DNA of 64,000 bases from Pantoea sp. Nvir. GTDB lineage: Bacteria; Pseudomonadota; Gammaproteobacteria; Enterobacterales; Enterobacteriaceae. Shown here piece after piece: positions 35,025 through 48,953 of this stretch (positions within the stretch are counted from its first letter, which is position 1; every line of letters starts with the position of its first letter). The DNA lies in NCBI RefSeq assembly GCF_009829915.1, contig NZ_SZZW01000001.1:427626-491625 (forward strand), read 5' to 3'. The notes beneath the pieces are model-generated. The model saw nothing but the letters and a program-made list of their open reading frames with translations, did not search any database and had not been told where the DNA came from. A program made the position numbers and the translations under genes.

Positions 35025-35733
35025 CGGTGGCATTCCTCATAATGTGATATACATTTAGAGATCCAGATGCCTAACACTAACCTGAAGGAATTATGTTGTC
35101 GAGCCTTCATACATACGATTTATAAAAATCCTTTAAATTAAAATCTGCACATATTTTGATAAATATACAGATTATTGAATTTTTGATTCTAGTATAGTAT
35201 GTAGAGAAGAGGCGCAGGAAACACTTTTCAGTATTGCATGGCACAGTCTTTACCAAAGTTGGTTAGAATCCAATATCAATAATCTAGTATCGGTAAAAAA
35301 ATAAAGTTAATGATGCTGGAGTGTGCAGGGCGCATTAATTGAATATGTCATGATGGCTGGCAATTTTTTCATCTCGAAAGTCCTATTCAGAAAGTACTTC
35401 TTCCCCTAAATTAATAGGAGGAAATGGTATCACCGTTCTCCGACAACAACTATGTTGCACTAAAAATGCTTACTAGCTTAATTAAGTCAGAATCCCTTGA
35501 TTATGGATGATTGTTATTAACCATAGTACTTATTATTATTTCTTACTACCAGTTTCTAACTCTTAGAAATTGGTTAATAAGGCATTAACATTTCCGTAAA
35601 CTAAAGAATCGATGCAGAACATCGGTAGAAATAACACGGATTAAGATCATCTTATTTTTCTTTCACTGGGAAACAGATCAATTCTTTTCTTTATGACCTA
35701 ATCTTCATAATCTAAAAAATAGATGAATATAAT
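35025..35733. other. gene-less stretch at a change of ancestral neighbourhood
   Basis: About 700 AT-rich bases. To the left genes follow the E. coli 90-92 min order, to the right the 73-74 min aroE-rplQ order. No rRNA, IS or gene remnant was recognised that would show how the two were joined. Confidence 0.5.
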
Positions 35734-36552
35734 TCATTGCGTTATCTGCTGTTTAAGCAGATTAATGACAGGAGTAATCTCCGGCATGACTCCATGCCAT
35801 AACTGGAAAGCGTGAGCAGCCTGTCCTACTAGCATGCCTAGACCATCCGCGTAATGCTGTGCGCCATAATGTTCGCACCATCGTAGAAACGGTGTTACAT
35901 TAGCTTGGTAAAACATATCGTAGCAGCGCACCTGGCTGTTTATTAGTGAAATAGGCAATATAGGAATGTCTCCGTTTACGCCACTTGATGTTGCATTTAC
36001 AATCAAATCGAATGTTCTGCATTTTAGTTGCTCAATACTACAAGCTTCTATATTTCCTTTATGTTTAAAACGCTTAGCGAGATCCTCCGCACGTGCATGC
36101 GTGCGGTTAACAATCGTTACCGCACAGCCTGCAGAAAACATCGGGAGAATAACGCCTCGTGCCGCGCCACCCGCCCCCACTAGCAAAATATGATCACTAG
36201 ACTTTATGAATGAAATACGCTTAAGATCGCTCAACAAACCAATTCCATCAGTATTATCACCAAAAATACATCTCTCGTTGAGCTTTTTTAACGTGTTAAC
36301 AGCACCGGAAAGGGCTGCACGTTCGCTTAATTCATCGGCAAACTCATATGCCTGTTGTTTAAAGGGTAATGTTACATTTGCACCACGTCCTCCTTGTGCA
36401 AAAAACGCCTTGATAGCTCCTGAAAAACCGTCAAGCGCTGCACAGACACGGCCATAATGATATGCAATACCGGTTTGCTCAGCAAAAGCTTGATGAATTA
36501 AAGGAGATTTACTGTGGCTAATAGGATTGCCGAATACTGCAAACTGCTCCAT
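35734..36552 (-). CDS. aroE: shikimate dehydrogenase
   Basis: NADPH-dependent reduction of 3-dehydroshikimate to shikimate on the way to chorismate. 272 residues, the E. coli length. The substrate site is intact: NPISHSKSP (about 11-19), the catalytic Lys in VTLPFKQQA (about 61-69), NTDGIG with the catalytic Asp (about 100-105), and the nucleotide-binding GAGGAARG. It starts 3 bases after the tsaC stop codon, so the two are co-transcribed. Confidence 0.97.
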   Translation of the reverse strand: MEQFAVFGNPISHSKSPLIHQAFAEQTGIAYHYGRVCAALDGFSGAIKAFFAQGGRGANVTLPFKQQAYEFADELSERAALSGAVNTLKKLNERCIFGDNTDGIGLLSDLKRISFIKSSDHILLVGAGGAARGVILPMFSAGCAVTIVNRTHARAEDLAKRFKHKGNIEACSIEQLKCRTFDLIVNATSSGVNGDIPILPISLINSQVRCYDMFYQANVTPFLRWCEHYGAQHYADGLGMLVGQAAHAFQLWHGVMPEITPVINLLKQQITQ

Positions 36553-36555
36553 GAA

Positions 36556-37128
36556 TTATCCCTGACGAATAAGATTACCAGTTAATATATTGCGAATTTC
36601 TGACGGAGACTGCCGTCCACCAGTTTCACCTACTAGTACAGGAAACGCTTCGCCGAACTGTGCTCTAACTGCCTCTACTTTTCTACAAGGCTCTGCACCA
36701 GACAGATTCGCACTAGTTGATACCAGCGGTTTACCGAATGTACGACAAAGCGCTTTTACATGAGGATGATTACTTACCCGGATTGCTAGCGAATCAAAAT
36801 TTCCGGTTAGCCATCGCGGTGTTTGCGATGTTGCAGGGACTACAAAAGTAACCGTACCAGGCCAATGAGCAAACATGTATTCGCGCTGCTCGACTGTCAG
36901 CTTTCTGTCAGAGATATAGCGCTCAAACTGAGAATAATCGTCTGCAATAAGGATCAGCCCTTTCTCAACAGGACGCTTTTTCAAATCCAGTAGCCGCATA
37001 ACAGCGTTTTTACTGTCCGGGTCACAACCTAGACCAAAAACAGCTTCAGTAGGATACGCAATAACATTCTGTTGACGTAATTGCTCAACACAGGCATCAA
37101 GTGAACCGGAAAAATAATGATTTTGCAT
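36556..37128 (-). CDS. tsaC: threonylcarbamoyl-AMP synthase TsaC
   Basis: Makes threonylcarbamoyl-adenylate for the essential t6A37 modification of ANN-decoding tRNAs. 190 residues, equal to E. coli TsaC (YrdC, RimN). Typical segments are [13 protein letters not shown] (about 25-37), the basic [12 protein letters not shown] and STSANLSG (about 137-144). It is followed by aroE with only 3 bases between, and preceded by the yrdD pseudogene, keeping the E. coli order. Confidence 0.96.
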   Translation of the reverse strand: MQNHYFSGSLDACVEQLRQQNVIAYPTEAVFGLGCDPDSKNAVMRLLDLKKRPVEKGLILIADDYSQFERYISDRKLTVEQREYMFAHWPGTVTFVVPATSQTPRWLTGNFDSLAIRVSNHPHVKALCRTFGKPLVSTSANLSGAEPCRKVEAVRAQFGEAFPVLVGETGGRQSPSEIRNILTGNLIRQG

Positions 37129-37189
37129 AATATTGTCTTATTTCTATAATACATGGGCATTAACGTAATACTTACTCGCGTAAAAAGTT

Positions 37190-37640
37190 TCATGCTCGCA
37201 TAATCGTTTTTTATGGTAGAAAAGTAAAATAGAAGTGCAGTGACTCACCCATACTGAGTTTGAAAATTCTTGCATAACAAAAAAATGCCGCACCAGTGGT
37301 CATGTTAAGCACTGTTGACAGGCGATAAGTTTCTATCCGGCTTATATATGGCTTTAATATATCCGTATTCAGAATAGCAGATAATACTGATAGTCACTCT
37401 ATAACATAACGTTTCTGAAACAATATGTTATATGGTCTACCTTGAAAATAAGGTAGTTCTTTAATCATTTTAAAAATATAACCATGATAATGAATCTGCA
37501 GTGATAGAATGTATTTGTTAGTGACGAAGTTTGTGTAGTCTAAAAAAACCATGTCTGGGATGGCAGAAACCCACATCTGCCCTCCAGTAATTGGGGCAGA
37601 TTGCTTGTTTACGCAGGGTAAAGAGTGCTGATTTACTCAT
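37190..37640 (-). pseudogene. yrdD: pseudogene of the topoisomerase-like zinc-finger gene yrdD
   Basis: Reading leftwards from an ATG at 37640, codons give MSKSALFTLRKQAICP, matching the E. coli YrdD N-terminus. The next ~20 codons still align (A-D-V-G-F..R-H-G-F-F against A-E-L-V-I..K-H-G-P-F) although the second zinc cysteine has become Tyr. After a shift the text resumes with HGYIFKMIKE (YrdD GHIVKVLEG), then CQQCLT-stop-PLVR (CPQCRTGHLVQ) and GESLHFYF (GECPECHY). Several cysteines are replaced and several stops and shifts are present. It sits exactly between tsaC and smg, the yrdD position. Confidence 0.85.
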
Positions 37641-37663
37641 AATGATGGTTATATTATGGATGA

Positions 37664-38137
37664 TTAATGCAGTATGCCGTCATTAACTTCAAATAGGAGT
37701 TCTTCCATTTGCTGATAAGCGTTCTCGCATCCCGGAAGATTAAACAATACCATTAGCACAACCCATTTGAGATCTTCCAGATCAAATTCAAGCGCGTCGA
37801 GCGCCATCACTCTTTCGATAACCATTTCGCGTGTTTCCATATTGAGCACCTGAATTTGTTCTAAGAATAGTAGGAAGCCACGACATTCGGCATCTAAACG
37901 TAGACATTCTTCTTCCGTGTAGATGCGTATTGAAAAAGGATCGTTGGCTAATAAAATCGGATTGGTCAAGCCATCCTGATAATCTGCTAGTTTTTCTAAC
38001 CAGTTCAACGCATTAAAGATATCATGACGATGAAAACCAGCATCGGTTAAGTCATTAGTCAATGTATCCTGATCAACCTGCATTTCTGCTTTGCTGTGGA
38101 TATATGTCTCAAATAAGTACATTAGTACGTCGAACAT
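37664..38137 (-). CDS. smg: Smg protein (DUF494)
   Basis: A conserved proteobacterial protein of unknown function; the name comes from 'small gene' near smf. 157 residues, the E. coli length, starting [13 protein letters not shown], with FRLDAEC-type and GLTNPILL segments conserved, plus a short acidic C-terminus. AGGAGG lies 8-13 bases before the ATG. In E. coli its start overlaps the end of smf; here the overlapping reading frame survives although smf itself is dead. Nothing in it looks degraded, so smg is under separate selection from smf. Confidence 0.93.
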   Translation of the reverse strand: MFDVLMYLFETYIHSKAEMQVDQDTLTNDLTDAGFHRHDIFNALNWLEKLADYQDGLTNPILLANDPFSIRIYTEEECLRLDAECRGFLLFLEQIQVLNMETREMVIERVMALDALEFDLEDLKWVVLMVLFNLPGCENAYQQMEELLFEVNDGILH

Positions 38138-38880
38138 GGCATGCCCTCCTTAATCGGACATAGCCGCCGGGTACAGCTGCGATCCACCCTGTAAACTCCA
38201 GGATCCAGCAGTTGAGCTGTAATCACTGGCACAGGTTGGCCGGTACGTTCAGCGACAACGTCAACAGGTGTAACCTCATCACCTACGTTAGCCAACACCT
38301 TAGCAAATGGCAATGACACATCATCATTGCAGATCCTGCGATATATTGATTGCCCCAGGCTGGGGTGTAAATGGTAGATAGCTACGCTTCGCGCAAAACT
38401 CTTTAATATATCGGCAGGATGTACTATCAGCAGTGCACTTTTCTGAATCAGCTATTACGGTCCTTCACTGAGTTATTTTCTTAGTACGCAGAGCAAAACT
38501 ATAGATAGTATGATTTTATTTAAGCGCATAGCGAGAAGTGATCAGCTCACTATTTTTGACTGTTCAACTTCACTACCACAACCTGGCTCAAACTGCTAAT
38601 AATGTAGTGATGACGCCGAATAAAAATAAAGAAAATTCTAATATTTGTGTCGCCATTAAATGATATTTTTAAGGATAAAGAGCCAGCAATGCTTTACCAA
38701 ACACTGCAATAAGTTTTTCCTGCATATCCGGAGCCGCGAGATGTACGATACTACTTTTATGCTCACAGTAGCTAGTAAGATTCAGATGGCTTATTCCCGT
38801 AATGTACCAATCCTAACTACACGTAATGTACCAATCCTAACTACAAACGATGGTCAATTACTTACTAAACAGTAAGCGGC
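38109..38880 (-). pseudogene. dprA: smf/dprA pseudogene, decayed over its whole length
   Basis: DprA loads RecA on incoming ssDNA during transformation. Minus-strand translation, switching frames, follows E. coli Smf in order: QLTIVCS, YITGISHL, AVFGKALLALYP-stop-KYHLMATQILE, FIRRHHYIISSLSQVVVV, SELITSRYAL, a VFAL-like FALR, SEGP-stop-stop-LIQKSALLIVHPADIL, LPFAKVLANVGDEVTPVDVV, then after a +1 shift near 38203 [27 protein letters not shown]. The last frame ends at 38109 inside smg, exactly as in E. coli. At least four stops (two of them His-Trp to TAA-TAG) and several shifts exclude function. The N-terminus towards def is no longer readable. Confidence 0.9.
38798..38845. repeat. 24-bp tandem duplication inside the smf pseudogene
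   Basis: CGTAATGTACCAATCCTAAC-TACA occurs twice, perfectly, at 38798-38821 and 38822-38845. It lies in the part of the pseudogene that once encoded the Rossmann core. Perfect copies in decaying DNA imply a recent slippage event. Confidence 0.93.
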
Positions 38881-39274
38881 AGCATATTTTAGATACAGTG
38901 CATGACATGGAAAACGACGCAATCATTAACTCACTATCGTAAACATCTACTAAGAATCACGACTGTCAAGCTAAGACTTAGTTGTATATAGTACGATACG
39001 AAATTGCCAGATTTACAGATTAGTCAATCTAGACTCATAGAACGTATGAGGTAGTGCTTTCTTTCATTGTAATAAATGCCTTCGACATCTTAAATCTAGC
39101 ATTTTCCACTATGCTGAAACTGCTTTATGCTGGAAAACGCAAATAAAATTAGATAGTTTTCGTATTAGCTGCTCCTCTGTGCTGCTTCCTAGAAAGAAAT
39201 ACTATCAACCAACTCTTTAAAAGGCTAGAATAAGAAGTTAACCTTTTCTTAATTGCATATAGATCTGAATAGTT
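38881..39274. other. unreadable stretch between the smf pseudogene and def
   Basis: About 390 bases that should hold the smf N-terminus and the divergent smf/def promoters. No frame can be aligned with DprA here. A clear RBS for def is not visible. Confidence 0.5.
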
Positions 39275-39787
39275 ATGTCAGTTTTGCAAGTATTACATTT
39301 CCCTGACGATCGTCTTCGTAAAATGGCAGCGCCAGTAAAGGAAGTAAACACCGAAATTCGGTTAATCATCAATGATATGTTTGAAACCATGTACTCCAAA
39401 GAGGGTATTGGTTTGGCTGCGACTCAGGTGGATATTCATCGATGTATTATTGTGATCGATGTTTCGGAAAATCGCGATGAGCGTTTAGTGATGATCAACC
39501 CGGAGCTACTGGAAAAGAGTGGCGAAACCTACATTGAAGAAGGTTGCTTGTCTATTCCCACACAGCGTTCAATTGTTCAGCGCGCCGAGCGCGTAAAAGT
39601 ACGTGCGTTAGATAGCAACGGCAATAGCTTCGAACTAGAAACAGATGGCCTGTTAGCAATCTGTATTCAGCATGAAATAGATCACCTAGACGGCAAATTA
39701 TTTATTGATTACCTATCCCCACTAAAACAGCAACGTATTAAACAAAAATTAGAAAAATTAGCGCGCCAGAACGCGCGTAGTTCCTAA
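39275..39787 (+). CDS. def: peptide deformylase
   Basis: A metalloenzyme removing the N-formyl group from nascent proteins. 170 residues (E. coli 169). All three motifs are present: GIGLAATQV (about 46-54), EGCLS (about 90-94, metal Cys) and HEIDHLDG (about 133-140, metal His and catalytic Glu). The C-terminal helix has slightly extra basic residues. No good Shine-Dalgarno precedes the ATG. It heads the def-fmt-rsmB operon, with 29 bases to fmt. Confidence 0.97.
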   Translation: MSVLQVLHFPDDRLRKMAAPVKEVNTEIRLIINDMFETMYSKEGIGLAATQVDIHRCIIVIDVSENRDERLVMINPELLEKSGETYIEEGCLSIPTQRSIVQRAERVKVRALDSNGNSFELETDGLLAICIQHEIDHLDGKLFIDYLSPLKQQRIKQKLEKLARQNARSS

Positions 39788-39816
39788 CGAACTATACAAA
39801 GAAGGGGACGACTGCT

Positions 39817-40761
39817 ATGTCAGCTCCGCTGAAAATTATCTTTGCAGGCACACCTAGTTTTGCGGCGTGTCATCTTGATACGTTACTTGCTTCTGAACAC
39901 CAAATTGTTGGTGTTTTTACTCAACCAGATCGTCCTGCCGGACGCGGTAAGAAACTGGCTTTCAGTCCCGTAAAAATTTTAGCGCAGTCGCATGCCATTC
40001 CTGTCTTTCAGCCGACATCATTTTATTGCTCTCAAAACCAGCAGTTAGTCGCTAATATGCAATCTGATATAATGGTAGTAGTCGCCTACGGAATAATAAT
40101 ACCGCAGGCTGTGCTAGAGATTCCTTGCCTCGGTTGTATTAATGTGCACAGTTCACTACTACCGCGCTGGAGAGGGGCCGCCCCTATTCAGCGTGCACTC
40201 TGGGCAGGTGACAGCAAAACCGGTGTGACCATTATACAGATGGACGTTAGCCTCGATACCGGTGATATACTTTATAAGCGCAGCTGTCCCATTACAGCGC
40301 AAGATACTAGTGCCACACTGCATAAAAAACTGGAACAGCTTGGTTCACAAGCTCTATTGGACACGTTAGCGCAGCTAGCGGATGGATGTGCCCAGCCAAA
40401 AAAGCAGGATCACTCTCAAGCTAATTATGCGAAGAAGCTAAGCAAAGAGGAAGCTAGGATCGATTGGCAGCTTCCCGCAATCCAGCTTGAACGTTGTATA
40501 CGTGCTTTTAATCCTTGGCCGATGAGTTATTTCTTTATTGAAAACCAATTGGTAAAAGTGTGGCAATCAAATATATTACCACACATTACTAAACAGCCGG
40601 GAGAGATTATTATAGCTAATAAGCAGGGTATCCAAGTTGCCACCTCCGAAGGAGTATTAAATCTTCAAACGCTTCAGCCTGCCGGTAAAAAGCCGATGTC
40701 AGCACAGGATTTGCTTAACTCACGTCGTGAATGGTTCATGTCAGGCAGCATCTTATGCTGA
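39817..40761 (+). CDS. fmt: methionyl-tRNA formyltransferase
   Basis: Formylates initiator Met-tRNA with 10-formyl-THF. 314 residues (E. coli 315). The catalytic segment [18 protein letters not shown] (about 108-125), with Asn and His, and the downstream Asp in MDVSLDTGD (about 141-149) are intact, as is the C-terminal OB-like tRNA-binding domain. AGGGGA precedes the ATG by about nine bases. Being paired with def keeps the formylation/deformylation cycle together. Confidence 0.97.
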   Translation: MSAPLKIIFAGTPSFAACHLDTLLASEHQIVGVFTQPDRPAGRGKKLAFSPVKILAQSHAIPVFQPTSFYCSQNQQLVANMQSDIMVVVAYGIIIPQAVLEIPCLGCINVHSSLLPRWRGAAPIQRALWAGDSKTGVTIIQMDVSLDTGDILYKRSCPITAQDTSATLHKKLEQLGSQALLDTLAQLADGCAQPKKQDHSQANYAKKLSKEEARIDWQLPAIQLERCIRAFNPWPMSYFFIENQLVKVWQSNILPHITKQPGEIIIANKQGIQVATSEGVLNLQTLQPAGKKPMSAQDLLNSRREWFMSGSILC

Positions 40762-40818
40762 CTTTAAATGCAGATTCTGTCGTACTACGATATTTGAAAT
40801 TAGCATATATAAACTCGT

Positions 40819-42111
40819 ATGATTAAATCAACTAACCTACGTAGCCTTGCTGCTCAACTGATTGAGCGTGTTATTGATGAAGGTGTATCGCTTAGCACAA
40901 TTTTACCTGACGTAAAGAAACAATTGTCTGATAAAAATGGAGCACTGGTACAAGAGTTCTGCTTTGGAGTTTTACGTACATTGCCGCAGCTAGAAACTTT
41001 AATCTGCAAACTGATGAAGCGCCCGTTGACTGATAAATATCGTGTTTTACACTATCTGATTATGGTCGGTATCTATCAACTTATATATACACGTGTACCT
41101 GCTCATGCTGCATTAGCAGAAACTGTTGCTGGTGCTGAAATACTTCAGTACAGTAACTTTAAAGGTCTTCTTAACGGTGTGTTGCGTCAGTTCCAGCGTC
41201 AACAAGTGCTACTTATGACAGAAGTCAATCGGGGTCCTCAGCGACATCTGCATCCAACTTGGCTACTACAAAGACTGAAAAAAGCGTGGCCAGGAAAATG
41301 GCAGCAGATTATAGAAGCAAATAATCAGTACCCACCAATGTGGGTACGCGTGAATCGCCAATATCATAGCCGAGATAGTTGGTTAACATTACTAATTCAA
41401 AGTGGAAATTCTGCTGTTGCAAATGAAATTGTACCTGATGCTCTACGGCTAGAATCACCCTCTCCTGTTAGCAAACTTCCGGGGTTCGCTGCCGGATGGG
41501 TTACAGTTCAGGATCTATCTGCACAACGCTGTGCCTTGTTACTGGAACCAGAAAATGGTGAACAGATCCTTGATCTCTGTGCAGCACCAGGAGGAAAAAC
41601 CACACATATATTTGAAATCGCTCCTGAAGCACACGTGATGGCAGTTGATGTAGATGCCCACCGCTTAGAATGTTTACGAAAGAATTTGCAGAGACTTAAT
41701 ATGCATGCAGAAGTAAAACAAGGCGATGGGCGTACACCTGAAGCGTGGTGCGGCGGACGCCAATTTGATCGTATTCTACTAGATGCGCCTTGCTCAGCAA
41801 CAGGCGTTATTCGCCGTCATCCAGACATTAAATGGCTACGCCGTAATAGGGATATTTCTAAACTGGCAGCGCTACAGAGAGATCTCCTAGAGGCGAGCTG
41901 GATGCATTTAAAACCAAGAGGTACACTGCTCTATGCGACCTGTTCCGTTCTACCGGAAGAAAATGAAATTCAGATAAAAACTTTTCTAAGACGCCATACG
42001 GATGCACGTGCCGCAGTCCTACAAAATAGCAATATAACAGGGCTACAGATTTTTCCAACTATTGAAGGCGGAGATGGCTTTTTCTATGCTAAACTGGTAA
42101 AAGTGACTTAA
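40819..42111 (+). CDS. rsmB: 16S rRNA m5C967 methyltransferase RsmB
   Basis: An SAM-dependent methyltransferase that forms m5C967 in 16S rRNA. 430 residues (E. coli 429). An N-terminal NusB-like RNA-binding domain (about 5-140) is followed by the Rossmann domain with [13 protein letters not shown] (about 253-265), DAPCSATGV (about 322-330) and the catalytic cysteine in [11 protein letters not shown] (about 375). It is the third gene of the def-fmt-rsmB operon; the usual next gene trkA is a wreck. Confidence 0.96.
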   Translation: MIKSTNLRSLAAQLIERVIDEGVSLSTILPDVKKQLSDKNGALVQEFCFGVLRTLPQLETLICKLMKRPLTDKYRVLHYLIMVGIYQLIYTRVPAHAALAETVAGAEILQYSNFKGLLNGVLRQFQRQQVLLMTEVNRGPQRHLHPTWLLQRLKKAWPGKWQQIIEANNQYPPMWVRVNRQYHSRDSWLTLLIQSGNSAVANEIVPDALRLESPSPVSKLPGFAAGWVTVQDLSAQRCALLLEPENGEQILDLCAAPGGKTTHIFEIAPEAHVMAVDVDAHRLECLRKNLQRLNMHAEVKQGDGRTPEAWCGGRQFDRILLDAPCSATGVIRRHPDIKWLRRNRDISKLAALQRDLLEASWMHLKPRGTLLYATCSVLPEENEIQIKTFLRRHTDARAAVLQNSNITGLQIFPTIEGGDGFFYAKLVKVT

Positions 42112-42281
42112 TTAAGTCATGATCCGCAATTGGGATGATTTCCTAGTACTTCCCTAAGTACTTCGAGGTGTTCTGAAAGTAAATCTGGACTGCTAGAATA
42201 ATGACATTACAGTTGTTGATATCAATCTGACTACCTGAATCAACAAATAACAAATGCTATTTTCTTATAAGAAGAATATGG
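42112..42281. other. spacer before the trkA relic
   Basis: About 170 bases after rsmB without a gene. In E. coli trkA starts within about 25 bases of rsmB, so this stretch has expanded or contains unreadable trkA DNA. Confidence 0.4.
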
Positions 42282-42402
42282 AACAAACTCGTAATTATGG
42301 GAGCAGGACGCAGAGAGAAGACTCTGACATCAGCATCATGAGTTTCTGATGAAACTAGTGTTGTGTCCTGTTACCATATAATATATTAGTTCTTTCCACA
42401 TA
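42282..42402 (+). pseudogene. trkA: trkA relic with an internal deletion
   Basis: TrkA is the NAD-binding regulator of Trk potassium uptake. One plus-strand frame reads N-K-L-V-I-M-G-A-G-R, equivalent to the TrkA N-terminus MKIIILGAGR with the start codon lost. It continues in the same frame as stop-V-S-D-E-T-S-V-V-S-C-Y-H-I-I-Y-stop-F, matching TrkA residues about 70-90 (SSDETNMVACQVAYSLF). About 60 codons between the two are gone and stops interrupt. It lies directly after rsmB, the trkA position. The match is short but twofold, in order and in frame. Confidence 0.65.
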
Positions 42403-42900
42403 TAACCTAATCTAATGCATAAAAAATTTTATTTCAGCAAAAATGCATTATTAATTATTTTAATCCACTGAAATAATTTTCTCATAGTAAATATTAAATC
42501 TATTGATCTAATACCTCCTAAATACACTTATGTCTTACACATAGTAAAGTTTGCTAAAGGACTTACTGTGAGGTATTGCTTATAATAAAATTTTGTGATG
42601 GCAGTCTATTATTTAGTAACTCGCTCTCTATTTAATGTAAGCATATAATCCATACGAATAAAAATTTTACGTCGTAATGTTACTATTTATACCTAGGCTT
42701 CCGACGGTCACCAAATTAGATGACCTCAAACAACCTCATTATTATTGTCTTCTTGCTCAAATTAGCAAGCCTTCGCCTTCCTAAGAAAAATTACTGAATT
42801 TTATACTCTTTTTTACTGCATAAAAATGCTTTTTAAGCATTTTTTCGATTACTCAGATGGGGATAAGTATGTTTAGGAGATTAACAAGCAGGATAAATAA
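42403..42900. other. gene-less stretch before the ribosomal operons
   Basis: About 500 AT-rich bases where E. coli has the rest of trkA, mscL, zntR, arfA and yhdN. Nothing can be named with confidence. Confidence 0.5.
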
Positions 42901-42946
42901 TACAGTGATAAAAAACCCGCTGAAGCGGGTTTTTTATCACACTGTA
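42901..42946 (-). terminator. terminator of the rpsM-rplQ (alpha) operon
   Basis: An almost perfect palindrome with a core stem AAAAAACCCGC, 4-base loop, GCGGGTTTTTT, extended on both sides by GTGAT/ATCAC and TACA/TGTA. It lies just after the rplQ stop on the minus strand. A and T runs on both sides make it bidirectional. E. coli has a similar hairpin at this place. Confidence 0.93.
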
Positions 42947-42951
42947 AACTT

Positions 42952-43362
<411 letters not shown>

Positions 43363-43378
43363 TTAACCTGTGCGATGG

Positions 43379-44368
43379 TTATTCATCAGTTATGCTTGCC
43401 GGAGGCCAATTCTCAAGACGCATGCCAAGAGAAAGACCACGGGAAGCGAGCACATCTTTAATCTCAGTAAGAGATTTTTTCCCTAAATTAGGTGTTTTGA
43501 GTAGCTCGACCTCGGTACGTTGTACCAGATCACCGATATAGTGAATAGCTTCTGCCTTGAGGCAATTAGCAGAACGGACAGTTAATTCCAGATCATCAAC
43601 AGGGCGCAGCAGTATCGGATCGAATTCTGGTTTTTCTTCTTTTACTTCCAGCTGACGTACATCACGTAAATCAACGAAAGCTTCTAGTTGTTCTGCCAGG
43701 ATAGTAGCAGCACGACGAATTGCTTCTTCAGGATCAATGGTGCCGTTAGTCTCCATTTCAATAACTAGCTTATCAAGGTCAGTACGCTGTTCTACACGCG
43801 CTGCTTCCACATTATAGGCGATACGGTCTACTGGGCTATAACAAGCATCTACTAACAGGCGTCCAATTGGACGCTCATCCTCTTCCAAATGAATGCGGGC
43901 GGAAGCCGGTACATAGCCACGACCACGTTGAACTTTTATAAGCATGCTGATCGATGCATTCTCTTCTGTCAGATGACAGATCACGCACTGTGGCTTGACG
44001 ATTTCAACATCACTGTCGTGGATAATGTCGGCTGCAGTCACAGGGCCAATACCAGATTTCTTCAAAGTCAGGATAGCTTCATCTTTACCATGAACTCTTA
44101 CTGATAATCCTTTCAAGTTGAGCATGATTTCTAAGATATCTTCCTGTACACCCTCTTTAGTACTATATTCATGAAGAACACCATCAATCTCAACTTCAGT
44201 CACCGCACAACCTGGCATGGAAGAAAGCAGAATACGGCGAAGTGCATTACCAAGAGTATGGCCAAAGCCACGTTCTAGAGGTTCAAGCGTCACCTTAGCG
44301 TGCGTCGAACTCACTTGCTCGATATCTACCATTCGTGGTTTTAGAAACTCTGTCACAGAACCCTGCAT
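43379..44368 (-). CDS. rpoA: RNA polymerase alpha subunit
   Basis: A dimer that nucleates RNA polymerase assembly; its C-terminal domain contacts UP elements and activators. 329 residues, identical in length to E. coli, starting [12 protein letters not shown]. The assembly motif [18 protein letters not shown] (about 28-45) and the alphaCTD (about 250-329) with [17 protein letters not shown] are intact. The retained CTD implies that activator-dependent control such as CRP is still possible. Confidence 0.99.
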   Translation of the reverse strand: MQGSVTEFLKPRMVDIEQVSSTHAKVTLEPLERGFGHTLGNALRRILLSSMPGCAVTEVEIDGVLHEYSTKEGVQEDILEIMLNLKGLSVRVHGKDEAILTLKKSGIGPVTAADIIHDSDVEIVKPQCVICHLTEENASISMLIKVQRGRGYVPASARIHLEEDERPIGRLLVDACYSPVDRIAYNVEAARVEQRTDLDKLVIEMETNGTIDPEEAIRRAATILAEQLEAFVDLRDVRQLEVKEEKPEFDPILLRPVDDLELTVRSANCLKAEAIHYIGDLVQRTEVELLKTPNLGKKSLTEIKDVLASRGLSLGMRLENWPPASITDE

Positions 44369-44397
44369 TGTGTCCTCTCTTTGGTACTAAGCTTTGC

Positions 44398-45030
<633 letters not shown>

Positions 45031-45050
45031 TTATCCTAAAAACGGGGGTG

Positions 45051-45443
<393 letters not shown>

Positions 45444-45456
45444 TTATTTACCCCGA

Positions 45457-45813
45457 TTATTTCTTGATCGGTTTGCGCGGACCTTTACGGATACGTGCAT
45501 TAGTCTTGGTACGCTGACCACGTACTGGCAGACCACGACGATGGCGTAAACCACGGTAGCAACCAAGATCCATCAGACGCTTGATGCTCAGGTTGATTTC
45601 GCGACGTAAATCACCTTCAACAACGAACTTACTAGCTGCATCACGCAGTTGATCAATCTGTTCTTCGGACAGCTCACTGATCTTCACATCTTCAGCGATC
45701 CCCATTGCAGCGCAAATGGCTTTAGAACGGGCCTTGCCGATACCGAAAATCGACGTTAAGGCGATAACGGTGTGTTTATGATCAGGAATGTTAATGCCTG
45801 CTATACGGGCCAC
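45457..45813 (-). CDS. rpsM: 30S ribosomal protein S13
   Basis: A head protein that contacts P-site tRNA and bridges to L5. 118 residues starting [20 protein letters not shown]; the basic tail [18 protein letters not shown] is complete. First gene of the alpha operon. In E. coli the leader upstream carries the S4 control pseudoknot; here the 144 bases to rpmJ are available for it but I did not fold them. Confidence 0.98.
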   Translation of the reverse strand: MARIAGINIPDHKHTVIALTSIFGIGKARSKAICAAMGIAEDVKISELSEEQIDQLRDAASKFVVEGDLRREINLSIKRLMDLGCYRGLRHRRGLPVRGQRTKTNARIRKGPRKPIKK

Positions 45814-45957
45814 TATTCACTCCTAATAATTTAATAAATGCTCCCCATACTGAAAAGCCCGTTTTCAGAATGCTCAAATGGAAACGTATTCTTATACAAA
45901 AGATTAGCCGCATAATCTAGCGAGCTTAACCCGACTTTGCAAGAAAAATATAGAAAA

Positions 45958-47438
<1,481 letters not shown>

Positions 47439-47445
47439 CTGCTAC

Positions 47446-47877
47446 TTATTCCTCAATATTACCGCCAACGGCTTTGATTGCAGCACAAGCACCCTTGGTG
47501 ACACATAGACCGCGCACTATTACCGGTACAGAAATTTTACCAGATGAAATTACTTTCACGCATTCAATCTGTACACCAATTACGTTAGCTGCTTTCAATG
47601 TTTTCAAGGTAACAATACCGCCTTCTACTTTTGCTATATCAGATAGACGCACTTCTTCCATGAATGATTTGCGCGATGTAAAGCCAAATTTTGGTAGACG
47701 ACGATACAAAGGCATCTGCCCACCCTCAAAACCTCGACGTACACCACCTCCAGCACGAGACTTTTGACCTTTATGACCACGACCACCGGTTTTACCGAAG
47801 CCAGAACCAATACCACGACCTAGACGCTTCGCTGTGTGCTTAGATCCTACGGCCGGAGACAGAGTATTCAAATGCAT
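47446..47877 (-). CDS. rplO: 50S ribosomal protein L15
   Basis: 143 residues (E. coli 144). The glycine-rich N-terminal extension [19 protein letters not shown] that threads into 23S rRNA is intact. The C-terminal domain is rather diverged but complete, ending GGNIEE. It lies between rpmD and secY. Confidence 0.98.
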   Translation of the reverse strand: MHLNTLSPAVGSKHTAKRLGRGIGSGFGKTGGRGHKGQKSRAGGGVRRGFEGGQMPLYRRLPKFGFTSRKSFMEEVRLSDIAKVEGGIVTLKTLKAANVIGVQIECVKVISSGKISVPVIVRGLCVTKGACAAIKAVGGNIEE

Positions 47878-47883
47878 TTATTA

Positions 47884-48060
47884 CTACTCCACTTTAACCA
47901 TGTAATAAACTACGTTGACCATACCGCGTACTGCCGGTGTATCTTCACGCTCAACAGTGTGCCCAATACGACGTAGACCTAAGCCAACTAGAGTGGCTTT
48001 GTGCCTAGATAGAAGGCCGATTGAACTACGAGTTTGAGTAATTTTAATAATCTTACCCAT
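47884..48060 (-). CDS. rpmD: 50S ribosomal protein L30
   Basis: The ATG at 48060 gives 58 residues starting [15 protein letters not shown]; an earlier in-frame start overlaps rpsE and is not family-like. [17 protein letters not shown] is conserved. It lacks the final Glu of the E. coli protein. It follows rpsE by 4 bases. Confidence 0.97.
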   Translation of the reverse strand: MGKIIKITQTRSSIGLLSRHKATLVGLGLRRIGHTVEREDTPAVRGMVNVVYYMVKVE

Positions 48061-48064
48061 CAGA

Positions 48065-48577
<513 letters not shown>

Positions 48578-48582
48578 CTACC

Positions 48583-48948
<366 letters not shown>

Positions 48949-48953
48949 TTACC

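Noticed and set aside
35057..35072. Tandem 8-mers AGAGATCC-AGATGCCT upstream of metA as a MetJ operator
   Set aside because: Only about 5 and 6 of 8 bases fit AGACGTCT, and MetJ operators need at least two good adjacent boxes. Plausible as a relic, but too weak to annotate without knowing whether metJ exists.
42450..42560. Possible mscL remnant after trkA
   Set aside because: A segment reads D-L-I-P-P, faintly like the MscL D-I-I-M-P-P block, but nothing around it supports the alignment.
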